Assembly: GCA_018268695.1 (NCBI GenBank)
Contig: JAFDWD010001121.1
Location: 136,148-200,147 of the forward strand
Direction of reading: 5' to 3'
DNA length: 64,000 nt
Source of the DNA: Actinomycetota bacterium
GTDB taxonomy: Bacteria > Actinomycetota > Thermoleophilia > Solirubrobacterales > 70-9
Positions 18,388 to 26,479 of this stretch are shown in pieces (positions within the stretch are counted from its first letter, which is position 1; each line of letters begins with the position of its first letter). The position numbers and the translations under genes are program-made. The notes below the pieces were generated by a model. It had not been told where the DNA came from, ran no database searches, and worked only from the letters and a program-made list of their open reading frames with translations.

Positions 18388-20844
18388 CTAGTGCTTGGCG
18401 CCCTTTTTCCTTCCGCCCGACTCCGCCTTGCAGTGGCGCGGGCTCCCGTGTTCGGAGCTCGCACCACACCGATCGCGCCTCTTGTGATGGCGATGTCGAT
18501 GGCCCTTTCTATGGTGTCGTCCGGTGTCGTGCTTACCCGCATGACGATTTGCGGACGAGTGTTCCCGATGCGGATAGACGATCAGCGTCTGTTCTTCCGA
18601 GGTCCCGCTGGCGTACGGATACCCAGGCTGTTTTCGCACCTCGGCCCGCATCACATATTCGGTCGGGGCCAGGGTCTTGTTGAACCGGTAGGAGCCCTTG
18701 TAGTTCCCTTCCTTGCCGGTGCTGAGTCGCCTGAAGACGATCCAGCCCTTCCCCTTCCTCGCCTGGAGGACGACCTGGACGTGTTGGTTGTCGGGGCCCG
18801 GAACCGTGCCGCGGAACCGAGCAACGTTCCTGGCGTCGACGACCGTGTTTTCGACCTCGAAGGTCGGACGGACGCGGGTCACCATCTTGACCTTGTTGTC
18901 GATTTCGCGATCCTGGGAGCGGTAGCTGACCACCAGGTTCCTGGTGGCGCCGGGCTTGACCGCGAATTCCCAACTCCCGTCAACACCGGTGATCGCGATC
19001 CCCAGGAACTTCCTCACCGAGCCGGTGACGACCTGGCTGAACACGCAGATCGGCGCTTCGGCCACCGGGGCGCCCGTCGCATCGAGCAGCCTGCCCTGCA
19101 GCAGGCCCCCTCCCCCCTGCCTGACGATCCGGCTACCGGCTCCTTCAGGGCCGATCGACGAGCTGAGTGCCGCCCCAACATCGGCGTCGTCGCGCACGCA
19201 GTCATAGACGAGCGGGACACTGGTCGGCGCGCCGACGTTGCCCTCCGCATCTTCGAGCCAGAGCTGGAGCGTGAAACCGCCGCGATCGCGCGGGGTTTCG
19301 AGGCTGGGGATCGCTTCGATGTTTTCGCCGTCGACGGTCTGGTCTTCGACGACCGTGGCCCCTTCGGGGTCGAGGATCCGGTAATGGGCGGCGTCGATCG
19401 GGGCGCCGGAGTCGACGATGTTGTGCCAGGTCAGGTCGAAGCCGGCCGCGCCCTTCGGGCTCTTAGGTGCGACCGCGGTGAGGTCCTGCGGCGCCGCCGG
19501 CGGGGTCGTGTCGTGGGGGATCGGGACGCTCGCGGGCGGGCCGACGAGGCCGACTTCGTCCTCGAGCCAGACCTGGAGCCGATAGTCCCCGGCCTTTTCG
19601 GGCCCGACGATCGTCGGGATCGAGGTGGGGTTGACGGCGCTGTATTCCTGCGCCGGCACCACCACGTTGCCGGCCGCGTCGACGACGTTATAGAAGGCCT
19701 TCGTGATCGGGGACCCTTCGTTTGGCGGCAGGGTGAACTGGGCGCCGAAGTGACTCAGGTAACGCGCCGGGTTCGGGGTGACGATCGAGAGTTCGCTCGG
19801 TGCCGCGGGAGCGGTGTTGTCGGTGGCGATCGTCCGCGCCGTGCAGCTCTGCCCGGCGGTCCCGTTCAGGCCCTGGAACTGTGCGAAGTCCTGCGTGCAC
19901 ACCTGGACCGTGTGGTTTCCGTCCTTGAAGGCGGCCGTGTTGAAGGCGATCGAGCGGTTCCAGGGTCCCCCGGTCGGGCACGGCGAGTAGGACCGGGCCC
20001 ATTCGCCGTTGCTCGGGGTTACCGAGGTGGCGCATTCGGGGCCGTGGTCGAGACTCCAGATTTCGTCGCCGTCCACATAGACGCGCTCCTCGCGGATGCC
20101 CGACCCCGCGTCGGAGACGCTGAAGGTGATGGCCTGGTTCCCTCGCACCCAATGGTCGGAGAGGAGCGGCGATTCGGTCTGCGTGAATTCGGGATGAGAT
20201 TCCGAGTCGTCGGAGAGGATGAAGACGATCCCGTTCAGGTCGGCCGCGTTGTTGCCGCTGACTTCGCAGCGCGCTGCGCGCACGCACTCGAGCTCGAAGA
20301 CGAAGCGGCTGAAGTCGAGGTAACCGCCTTCGGGCCAGATGTGGGGGCCGAAGACGCTGGACGACGGCAGCTGACCGTTTGCGGTCGCCCCCGCGCCCTG
20401 GGACATGATCTGGGTGGTCGAGCTCTGGCTGGCGATCCAGAACCGGGCCCGCCAGCCTTCGTTGAACTGGTAGGGCTCCCTCGTGAAGCCGCCGGCCGCC
20501 TTGAAGTGGATGGAGGGCGGCGCGTCGAAGTAGACGTCCTCGTAGGCTCCTTGTCTGACGGTGTGTGGCGGATCTTGGTTCTCGTGCACGCGGATGTACG
20601 CGCTTTCGCCAGGCGGATCGCCGCCTTCACCGCCACATCGGTTCGCAACTTCAAAGATCCCTGGGGCGTTGGTTTCGACCTGATATGGCGGTGCGCCGTT
20701 GTTGGCCGAGCAGGCGACCATCTTGTAGTAGGCGGCACTCGCCTGTCCGGCTGCGGCGAATGCGCAGGCGACAAGCGCGACGAGTGCGATCAGAACCGCG
20801 AAGGCAGGCCGCCGGCGCCGCGGCGACCAAAATGATTGGGGCAT
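18388..20844 (-). CDS. Large secreted multi-domain protein with Ig/Fn3-like repeats
   Basis: This protein of 818 residues has a basic N-terminus and signal helix (AVLIALVALVACAFAAAGQA). Then come a lectin- or agglutinin-like N-terminal domain, repeated 'D(T/N)TAPAAP' segments that introduce Ig/Fn3-like modules, a carboxypeptidase-regulatory-like module around LLQGRLLDATGAPVAEAP, and a His/Lys/Arg-rich end. AAGGAGA precedes the ATG at 20844. It is probably displayed or released at the cell surface. The binding partner is unknown. Confidence 0.65.
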   Translation of the reverse strand: MPQSFWSPRRRRPAFAVLIALVALVACAFAAAGQASAAYYKMVACSANNGAPPYQVETNAPGIFEVANRCGGEGGDPPGESAYIRVHENQDPPHTVRQGAYEDVYFDAPPSIHFKAAGGFTREPYQFNEGWRARFWIASQSSTTQIMSQGAGATANGQLPSSSVFGPHIWPEGGYLDFSRFVFELECVRAARCEVSGNNAADLNGIVFILSDDSESHPEFTQTESPLLSDHWVRGNQAITFSVSDAGSGIREERVYVDGDEIWSLDHGPECATSVTPSNGEWARSYSPCPTGGPWNRSIAFNTAAFKDGNHTVQVCTQDFAQFQGLNGTAGQSCTARTIATDNTAPAAPSELSIVTPNPARYLSHFGAQFTLPPNEGSPITKAFYNVVDAAGNVVVPAQEYSAVNPTSIPTIVGPEKAGDYRLQVWLEDEVGLVGPPASVPIPHDTTPPAAPQDLTAVAPKSPKGAAGFDLTWHNIVDSGAPIDAAHYRILDPEGATVVEDQTVDGENIEAIPSLETPRDRGGFTLQLWLEDAEGNVGAPTSVPLVYDCVRDDADVGAALSSSIGPEGAGSRIVRQGGGGLLQGRLLDATGAPVAEAPICVFSQVVTGSVRKFLGIAITGVDGSWEFAVKPGATRNLVVSYRSQDREIDNKVKMVTRVRPTFEVENTVVDARNVARFRGTVPGPDNQHVQVVLQARKGKGWIVFRRLSTGKEGNYKGSYRFNKTLAPTEYVMRAEVRKQPGYPYASGTSEEQTLIVYPHREHSSANRHAGKHDTGRHHRKGHRHRHHKRRDRCGASSEHGSPRHCKAESGGRKKGAKH

Positions 20845-21250
20845 CCTGCATCTCCTTTTCCGTCCGCACGGGGATGGCTGTCGGGGCTCCGTCGAGGCCC
20901 CTCTGCCTCCTCCACGGACGGGCGGAACGTCGCGCCACCCCCGGGAGGAAAGTTCCTGTCCGGCGCAGTGAAACTCAAGCACTCAGGCTCACTCATTAGA
21001 CCAGCAGCAATACCCGGGTTTGTTAAGAATATTCCGCATCCTGAAGCGCGAAAATTGACTAATCCTCGAGTCGAGGTTGAGGCTCGACCCTCGCCGAACC
21101 CTTGAGACATTTGCGCCGGAGGGGCAGCTGCACGGTGTAAAGCCCGGCGGACGCCGGTCGCGGGCAAAAAAAGGGAGAACTCGATTCTGCAGGCCACCTG
21201 GAGCGGGGCACCCCGATGATGGATGCCCCGCTCCGGCGCGCAGGCCTCGC
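20845..21250. other. Intergenic region with a terminator
   Basis: These 406 bases lie between the start of the secreted protein and the stop of the DYGIEI-domain gene, both on the minus strand. I see no gene. The region must contain the promoter of the secreted protein and the terminator listed separately at 21200-21234. Confidence 0.4.
21200..21234 (-). terminator. Terminator hairpin after the 21.2-24 kb gene cluster
   Basis: GGAGCGGGGCA at 21200-21210 pairs with TGCCCCGCTCC at 21224-21234, an 11-base perfect stem with a 13-base loop, 16 bases after the stop at 21251. On the minus strand a run of seven T follows about 30 bases later (21165-21175 region). It probably ends the leftward transcript of the small accessory genes. 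Confidence 0.65.
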
Positions 21251-21505
21251 TTAGCCGGGATCGACCGGCCGGGCCTCGACGGCCGCGATCTCGATCCCGT
21301 AGTCGGCGGGCGACCGGTTCTCGTTGGAGACGATCACCGCCTCCAAGACCGCCTCGCCGAGATTCTCGGGCGACCACTCGGAATCGGACCAGCAGGCAGC
21401 GATGCGGCGCTGGGCGTAGTCCACAAGCCTGTCAGGGTCGTGGACAAGGATGCGGACGCTCAGATCTACCTGGACCGTCTTGTCGCCGGCATAGCGGTCC
21501 GTCAG
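21251..21505 (-). CDS. Single-copy 'DYGIEI' domain protein, possible CTG start
   Basis: The 84 residues match the repeat seen at 10336-10851: VDLSVRILVHDPDRLVDYAQ, then LEAVIVSNENRSPADYGIEI. No ATG, GTG or TTG lies near the natural beginning. A CTG at 21505 overlaps the upstream stop (CTGA) and is preceded by GGAGGGAG, so CTG initiation is likely unless the base is wrong. A GTG at 21571 would overlap the previous gene by 70 bases. Function unknown. Confidence 0.55.
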   Translation of the reverse strand: MTDRYAGDKTVQVDLSVRILVHDPDRLVDYAQRRIAACWSDSEWSPENLGEAVLEAVIVSNENRSPADYGIEIAAVEARPVDPG

Positions 21506-21720
21506 TCCGCTCCCTCCGCAAAGAAGTCCGTCCCGTCCCAGGCCGGGTCCCCGCGGGGTTCGCGCACCCACTCGCTGCGGTATCGGGAGCAGTAGGCATC
21601 CCCCACGGACGCCTCGCGGGCGAGATACTCGAGCTCGACCTCCTCACCCGGGTACTCCGACCAGATCACGATCGTCGTCTTGAAGAGCGGCCTCGGGACC
21701 GAACCGCCGGGCTCAGACAT
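21502..21720 (-). CDS. Small hypothetical protein, 72 residues
   Basis: The sequence reads KTTIVIWSEYPGEEVELEYL, then DAYCSRYRSEWV and a Trp/Asp-rich end (DPAWDGTDFFAEG). I have an impression of a small family with this end in actinobacterial mobile elements but cannot name a function. The ATG overlaps the upstream stop by 8 bases, so it is translated in series with its neighbours. Confidence 0.6.
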   Translation of the reverse strand: MSEPGGSVPRPLFKTTIVIWSEYPGEEVELEYLAREASVGDAYCSRYRSEWVREPRGDPAWDGTDFFAEGAD

Positions 21721-22075
21721 TGAAGTCGAGGACTTCGCGGCCGGTTCGCGGCAACCATTCGCAGACGAATTCGACGAAGTCCGCGCCCTGGCATTCGCCG
21801 GGCTGATTCATGTAGGCACCGATCGCGTCCATCGCCGCCTCGTCGTCGACTGCGCTGTCACCGGGCGGCAGATGCTCGGGGCGCCAGTCATCCCAGTGCA
21901 GATCAACTTGTTCCCGGCCGCAGCTCCTGCAAGAGATCTGGACCTCATCGAGCAGCGCGATGTGCGGTGAGCTCTCCAGAATCAGCACCTCGTCCTCGAT
22001 CCGCAGGGGCGTCGCGACAAAAAGAGCGTCGCGCTCGTAGGCGAGGTCGTCTGAGCCGCAGTGTTCACACTTCAC
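21713..22075 (-). CDS. Small Cys-rich protein, probably zinc-binding
   Basis: This protein of 120 residues has two CxxC pairs, MKCEHCGSDD at the start and ISCRSCGREQ near residue 50, which could hold one zinc. The remainder is acidic and ends CEWLPRTGREVLDFNV. No family is recognised. It overlaps the gene before it by 11 bases and the gene after it by 8. Confidence 0.6.
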   Translation of the reverse strand: MKCEHCGSDDLAYERDALFVATPLRIEDEVLILESSPHIALLDEVQISCRSCGREQVDLHWDDWRPEHLPPGDSAVDDEAAMDAIGAYMNQPGECQGADFVEFVCEWLPRTGREVLDFNV

Positions 22076-22607
22076 CGTCTGCCTCCAGCCAGCGCAGGTG
22101 GTCTTCGAGCCAGTCGACGGCGGGTCCGCCGAAGCGGTCCCAGAGCTGATCGACGTCGACCCGGGCGATCTGCTCGGGGGTCACGGCGCGGTCTTCTCGG
22201 TCCACGAGGACACCGGCGATCACCCCGACCAGACAGGCCTCGAGCGGACCGTGCTCGCGCAGGCAGTTCGGGCACCGGGCGCAGGGGGAGGCCTCGATGC
22301 GGATGACCTCCGACCAGGGCACCCGAGACGAGCCGACCCGCGCCGCGCAGGGGCCCATACCGCGCAGGGGGCCATCGGCGACGGGACGGTCGTCGCCGAA
22401 GCTGCGGTAGAGGGCGACATGACGGCGGGCCTTTTTGCTGGTTGACCAGAGCTCGCGCGCGAGCGCTAGCCGTCTTCTCGACTCGTTCGTCAGGGTCCTT
22501 CCGATCGAACAGCCACGCGAGGACCCTGGCGTCCTCAAGTGGGGAGCGACCTGCAAGATCGTCGACCGCGCAAGCGGGCCCCTCAGGCGCCTTCCGGGTC
22601 TTGCCAT
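22065..22607 (-). CDS. Hypothetical protein, reading frame broken twice in base runs
   Basis: As written the frame from 22610 or 22607 runs to 22065 but starts with unlikely sequence. A better protein needs two single-base changes: one more G after the ATG (22604-22605), giving MGKTRKAPEGPACAVDDLAG, and one fewer A in the run at 22432-22436, joining ALVNQQK to ARRHVALYRSFGDDRP. The total length stays 181 codons. The C-terminal half has CARCPNCLREHG, a possible zinc site. The start overlaps the regulator's stop. Function unknown. Confidence 0.5.
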   Translation of the reverse strand: MARPGRRLRGPLARSTILQVAPHLRTPGSSRGCSIGRTLTNESRRRLALARELWSTSKKARRHVALYRSFGDDRPVADGPLRGMGPCAARVGSSRVPWSEVIRIEASPCARCPNCLREHGPLEACLVGVIAGVLVDREDRAVTPEQIARVDVDQLWDRFGGPAVDWLEDHLRWLEADGEV

Positions 22608-23005
22608 CACGCCGCGGCCCTTCCGCTCGCCTCGACCAGGGACCGGATCTCGGCCAGCAGATGCCCGGCGTCGGCGTCGGTCGGTAGGTCCGCCGCCGGC
22701 AGCACCAGTTCGGCGATCTTGTCAAGCATCGCGGCGTCGGAGCGGTGGAACGTCGCGCGTTCGGACAGCGCGTAGAAGTGCTCGACCGCGCCGCGCCGAG
22801 GCTCGGTCTTAACGAGGTCGAGCCAGTCGTATTCCAGCAGCGTTTTTACGTGGTAGCTGACGTTGCCGAGCGGTTCCTCGAGCACGCCCGCGATCTGATT
22901 GGGGCTGGCGACGCCGCCGAGTTGCCCGATCGTCTCCAAGATCGCGAGGCGCAACGGGTGCGCCACGGCCTTGGCGTCGTTCGTCGGTGACGGTTCGGTC
23001 TTCAT
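22607..23005 (-). CDS. ArsR-like winged-helix regulator
   Basis: The 132 residues contain a classic winged helix: VAHPLRLAILETIGQLG, PNQIAGVLEEPLGNVSYHVK (recognition helix) and a wing ending VEHFYAL. The start at 23005 is preceded by AAAGGATG. It is the first gene of the 21.2-23.0 kb cluster and may repress its own promoter in the gap upstream. No metal-binding Cys pair is obvious, so the signal is unknown. Confidence 0.75.
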   Translation of the reverse strand: MKTEPSPTNDAKAVAHPLRLAILETIGQLGGVASPNQIAGVLEEPLGNVSYHVKTLLEYDWLDLVKTEPRRGAVEHFYALSERATFHRSDAAMLDKIAELVLPAADLPTDADAGHLLAEIRSLVEASGRAAA

Positions 23006-23397
23006 TTCATCCTTTCGACAGCATGGACGGTTGTTGGTCCTTTGATTCCTCGCGGCCGACCTCCGCCCCATCCTCGGAGGTGACCGCGCGCGATTGAAGT
23101 CTCCTGCGGGGAGAAGGCAAGCCTGATCCCTCGGGCAGGAAGGCGGACGGCGAAGGCGACCCGCTCCGGCCGAAGCCACGGAGTGGAGGGCCGAGATCCG
23201 AGGACACCGGCCTCGGCGTCTTCGCGGAGGTTGGAGTCGGGGTCGGCTTAGCCGATGCAGCCGCACAGGACCCGTACAGAAAGCAGGGGCACTCGGCCTC
23301 CCCCGGCTCCCGCGGAATCGGGGGCGGCCCGGTCGAAGCGGAGCGCGCCATTCGGTCCTGCAATCGCATCCCGGGCTCTGCGGGCTGATCGTCAGGT
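23006..23397. other. Intergenic region upstream of the ArsR-like gene
   Basis: These 392 bases separate the two leftward clusters. An open frame exists at 23007-23369 (minus) but its composition (Pro/Ser/Arg-rich, no ribosome-binding site) does not look like a protein. The promoter and operator of the ArsR-like gene should be here; I could not pick them confidently. Confidence 0.35.
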
Positions 23398-24024
23398 TCA
23401 GGGATGCGGCCGGCCTCCGGCTCCGCCCAGGATCGGGCCGCCAGGGCCGAGGACGTCCTCGACCTCCTCCAGGCAGGAGAGACAGAAGATCTCGCTCAGC
23501 TCGCCGTCGCTCAGCACAGGCGTCCCGTCGTTGGAGAGGCCGAGCAGATCGTGGCGGTACTCGAGGCGCAGGTGGTCCTCGGCTCCGCAGGCCGGGCAGC
23601 GCGCCGGGGCGCTGACCACCCGACCGGCGGTGCGCTCCTCGAGCTCCCGCACCGCGGGGATCGCGTTGTTGGCGAGCCCGAGCGCCCCCTCGACGATCGA
23701 GAGGGTCAGGGCCGCGATGTCCGAGCCCTCCCAGACCTCGCGGTCCGCCAGCTTGCGCATCTCCTCGGAGGCGGCGACGACGTGGGCTTCAGGGTAGGCG
23801 GTCGAGAAGACCGTGATCAGCGCCACGTCACTCTCTTCCACCGCGCTCGGATAGACAAGGATCTCGAGACCTTTCGGGCACTCGAGCACGGCCGCCCGGT
23901 GCAGTTCATCGAGCACGCGGTTCAGGTCATCGGCGCACGAAAATCCGTCAAGGCACCCCAAGTCCTCTTCGAGCGGGGCTGCGTGGTCACAAGGCTCGCG
24001 CTTGAGGCGAAACTCCTCGCCCAT
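23398..24024 (-). CDS. Hypothetical protein with two CxxC pairs
   Basis: This protein of 208 residues has an N-terminal alpha/beta part (EILVYPSAVEESDVALITVF) and a C-terminal part with RCPACGAEDH and FCLSCLEEVED, spaced to form one zinc site. The start at 24024 shares a base with the upstream stop (TGATG). No known family is recognised. Confidence 0.6.
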   Translation of the reverse strand: MGEEFRLKREPCDHAAPLEEDLGCLDGFSCADDLNRVLDELHRAAVLECPKGLEILVYPSAVEESDVALITVFSTAYPEAHVVAASEEMRKLADREVWEGSDIAALTLSIVEGALGLANNAIPAVRELEERTAGRVVSAPARCPACGAEDHLRLEYRHDLLGLSNDGTPVLSDGELSEIFCLSCLEEVEDVLGPGGPILGGAGGRPHP

Positions 24025-24293
24025 CAGAAGCCGAACTCCCATCGCGGCCAGTCCACCGACTCCTCCGCGATCTGGGTCGCACGGCTTGCGACCTCGCTCT
24101 GGATCGGGCGCAGGGTCGTCTCTTCCCGCGCCCCCTCCACCTGGTCTAGGGCGACTCCCTCATCGATGATCACGACGCGGTCGACGGTTCCCTCCCGCAG
24201 GTCGACGATCACCTCGACCGGAACGGTGTAAGCAACCTGGACCCGGAGGTCGACATCGGTCTGCTGGCGTCGGGTAGGCGCTTTCTCAGCCAC
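24024..24293 (-). CDS. Small hypothetical protein, 89 residues
   Basis: The core is a beta-hairpin pattern (VDLRVQVAYTVPVEVIVDLR, RVVIIDEGVALDQ) followed by an amphipathic end. It resembles small proteins common in actinobacterial mobile elements, with no assigned function. A clear AGGGAG-type site lies before the ATG. It is coupled to the next gene by a shared base. Confidence 0.55.
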   Translation of the reverse strand: MAEKAPTRRQQTDVDLRVQVAYTVPVEVIVDLREGTVDRVVIIDEGVALDQVEGAREETTLRPIQSEVASRATQIAEESVDWPRWEFGF

Positions 24294-24377
24294 TTGGACT
24301 CCCTTTCGCGATTCGGGAAGCGGGTATGACCAGGGCGACGGCGCCCGCGGCGCCCGGCTGCGGCGGGCCGAATGCGC

Positions 24378-24758
24378 TCACGAGGGCCCCGCCTCCTCGA
24401 AGCCGGCGGCGGCGAGGACGCCCGCGACGGCGCGCAGGCGCCAGATCAGACTGCAGGTCTCCGTCGGCGAGTCGCCGTGGCTCAAGCCGCCGCTGACATA
24501 GACCAGCGCCCCGCGGACGATGAACTCCGCCACCTCACGCCAGCTCGTCAACGATGTCTGCAGCTCGTGCAGGTCCAGATGGAGGCGGTGGCGGACGCGG
24601 CGAAGGCCGGCGGACTCCCCTGGATCCCAGTCATCGAAGTACTCGGGTTCCAGCACGTCGGCCGGCTCGATCGCCTCGACGGCACGATGCGCCGCGGCGA
24701 AGTCAGGGGTCTGCGTCTCGTCGATCACGAGGACCGAGACCAACAGCTCAGCACTCAT
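24378..24758 (-). CDS. Small hypothetical protein, 126 residues
   Basis: It starts with a beta strand (MSAELLVSVLVIDETQ) and contains LRRVRHRLHLDLHELQTSL and a helix-rich end. The ATG overlaps the preceding stop (ATGA), placing it in the same transcript as the methylase-like gene upstream. I see no recognised domain. The opening strand is similar in style to the DYGIEI proteins but the end motif is absent. Confidence 0.55.
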   Translation of the reverse strand: MSAELLVSVLVIDETQTPDFAAAHRAVEAIEPADVLEPEYFDDWDPGESAGLRRVRHRLHLDLHELQTSLTSWREVAEFIVRGALVYVSGGLSHGDSPTETCSLIWRLRAVAGVLAAAGFEEAGPS

Positions 24759-24948
24759 TGCTCCCTCCGTTCCTTTCCTTTGTCACTGCGCCGGGCAGGG
24801 TCCGCCGTCTTCGGATCAGACCCCGAAGGGGCGGTGCCCTTGGAGCGGGCACGGGCGAGTTCCGCGCGCACCAGCTCCAGCCGACGCCGGCGTGCCGCCG
24901 GGCTCTCCGGCGGAGGCACGGTGCGGTCGCGCCGCCCCGCGTCGCCAT
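24755..24948 (-). CDS. Small basic protein, frame broken at a G run
   Basis: From the ATG at 24948 the frame is poor. Adding one G to the run at 24935-24938 gives MATRGRRDRTVPPPESPAAR and then RRRRLELVRAELARARSKGT, a natural-looking basic helix, ending in the ATGA overlap with the next gene. The corrected length is 64 residues. As written, only a shorter product from an internal GTG (VPPPES) would be made. Function unknown. Confidence 0.4.
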
Positions 24949-24960
24949 GGCAGGGCGAGC

Positions 24961-25865
24961 TCAGATCGAACCCCCGGCCGGCAGGATCTTCATCGCGCTC
25001 GGCATCTGCGCTGTCTTCACCCGCAAGCGCTGCGCATCGACCGCCTCGCGCTGTTCGCGCATCGCCCGCGCCGGCCAATCGGGCTCGGCCAGGGTGTCGG
25101 CGCAACCGATCACCACATTGGCCCCGAGGCCCCAGATGTGGGCGTTGACCGCCAGCCCGGCGACGGCGACCGGTGCGATGTCGCACCCATACCAGACGTG
25201 GTCGTGAGGGTCCTTCCCCTCGTCGCGGATCGCCTGGGCGGCGGCGCGCAACAAGCCTCCGGTGCCGGCAGTGGGGTCGCAGATCGACTGTCCCGCCGCC
25301 GATCCGGCAAGCGTCATCCGGGCCATCGCCTCCGCGACGCCCGGCGGCGTGTAGAACTCCCCGCGCGCCTTCCGCCCGCTGCGACTGCGCATCGTCGTGT
25401 AGACGACGCCGAGGAGGTCGACCTGGCGTGAGACCTCGAGGTCGAGCGTCATCTCGAGGAGGCCGGACTTGACCGCGGCGCGGGCGACCGCGCCGGCAGC
25501 GGCAAAGAGATGGCGATCGAGCGGCTCCGCGTTCAGCCACTCGCCGAAGGGCCCGCAGCGGAACGCGAGCTCGGGGCGGACGATCGTGAACAGGCACCAG
25601 ACCTCGCCGAGGAGCCGGGCGATCTCCTCGTCGCCGGCCTGGAGGATCTGCTCGCCGGGGTCGGGGCCCTGCGGATCCGCCTGTCCGAGCAGGGCGAGCG
25701 CGGCGATGACGCCGACGCAAACGCCCTCGTCCGTCCCGGCGCCGGAGCTGTGCCAGGCGCGATCTACGGCCTCGGCGATGCGTGCGGCCGCCGCCAGGTG
25801 CTCGCTCAACGGCGGCGAAGGAATGTCCCGCGGAGCGGGTCTGCGGGCAGCTGGTCGTGTCGCAT
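24961..25865 (-). CDS. N6-adenine methylase-like protein without the NPPY/F motif; frame broken near its start
   Basis: GEFYTPPGVAEAMARM and CDPTAGTGGLLRAA are the substrate-side and SAM-binding motifs of HsdM-type N6 methylases, and WYGCDIAPVAVAGLAVNAH continues the Rossmann fold. After VVIGCADTLAEPDW the expected NPP(Y/F) catalytic loop is absent. The ATG at 25865 has an ideal site (GAGAGGAGAACCTC) but needs one more G in the run at 25827-25829 to join ADPLRGDIPSPPLSEHL. Otherwise translation must start at TTG 25809. It may bind SAM or DNA without methylating. Confidence 0.65.
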
Positions 25866-25892
25866 GAGGTTCTCCTCTCGTAAGGGGATGTG

Positions 25893-25922
25893 CGAGGGCA
25901 CGGCGCCGGTGCCGCGCCCTCG
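25893..25922 (-). promoter_or_regulatory. Intergenic hairpin upstream of the methylase-like gene
   Basis: CGAGGGC at 25893-25899 pairs with GCCCTCG at 25916-25922, with an inner CGGC/GCCG stem. It lies between the stop at 25942 and the ribosome-binding site of the next gene. It is one of a series of such hairpins in this transcript. Confidence 0.45.
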
Positions 25923-25941
25923 GGGATCGGGGTCCGGGCGC

Positions 25942-26160
25942 TCAGTCGCGGGAGCCCGCGGCGCGCCGGTAGTGGGCGATCACCTGGGTGGCGCTCAGAC
26001 GGTGCGTCGGGATCGGGCGCCCGGTCAGTGAGGCGACGGTCAGCACCCGCCGGCGCAGCACCTCGTCCATCTCTGCCGGCCCGGTGACGAGGCCGTAGAA
26101 GCGATCGCCCCGCACGTCGGCCAGGACGATGTCACGGGCCTTGATCGGGGCCAGCTTCAA
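25942..26160 (-). CDS. Small hypothetical protein, 72 residues, TTG start
   Basis: It reads LKLAPIKARDIVLADVRGDR then FYGLVTGPAEMDEV and TGRPIPTHRLSATQVIAHYR. The TTG start overlaps the upstream stop (TTGA at 26157-26160), which decides the start. It may be a small nucleic-acid-binding fold; no family is recognised. Confidence 0.55.
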   Translation of the reverse strand: MKLAPIKARDIVLADVRGDRFYGLVTGPAEMDEVLRRRVLTVASLTGRPIPTHRLSATQVIAHYRRAAGSRD

Positions 26161-26393
26161 GGCCGGGCCGCCTGTCCGCGGTATCGGGGGTGGCGGGCGC
26201 GCCAATCGGCGCGCACCTCGGCCTCGGGCCGCCGCCGCCGTTTGCCCGCGTTGCGACGCACCGCGCATTCCTCGCCGCCGGCGCAGCGCCAGTGCGAGTA
26301 GCGGCGGGATCCACGGAAGCCGCCGCCCAGGGATCTGTCGGCGGCCCGGTGGCCGCAGACGATGCAGGGCCCTTCGGCCGGCGGGGCGGTCAT
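26157..26393 (-). CDS. Small basic Cys-containing protein
   Basis: The 78 residues include GPCIVCGHRAADRSL and HWRCAGGEECAVRRN, which give two Cys pairs that could bind zinc, followed by an Arg-rich end (KRRRRPEAEVRADWRARH). The ATG at 26393 follows GGGGTGAG. It is likely a small DNA-binding protein; that is inferred from composition only. Confidence 0.5.
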   Translation of the reverse strand: MTAPPAEGPCIVCGHRAADRSLGGGFRGSRRYSHWRCAGGEECAVRRNAGKRRRRPEAEVRADWRARHPRYRGQAARP

Positions 26394-26479
26394 CTCACCC
26401 CGCCCGGGCGCGGCCACGTCGGTGATAGATCGGACTTCCTGATCTGCAATCGGGTCTTCTTTCGCTCCTACCACGGGCG

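Noticed and set aside
18172..20835. Plus-strand open frame of 887 codons.
   Set aside because: Antisense of the secreted protein and sigma factor; composition is typical of a shadow in GC-rich DNA.
23007..23369. Minus-strand open frame of 120 codons upstream of the ArsR-like gene.
   Set aside because: Pro/Ser/Arg-rich, no ribosome-binding site, no recognisable fold.
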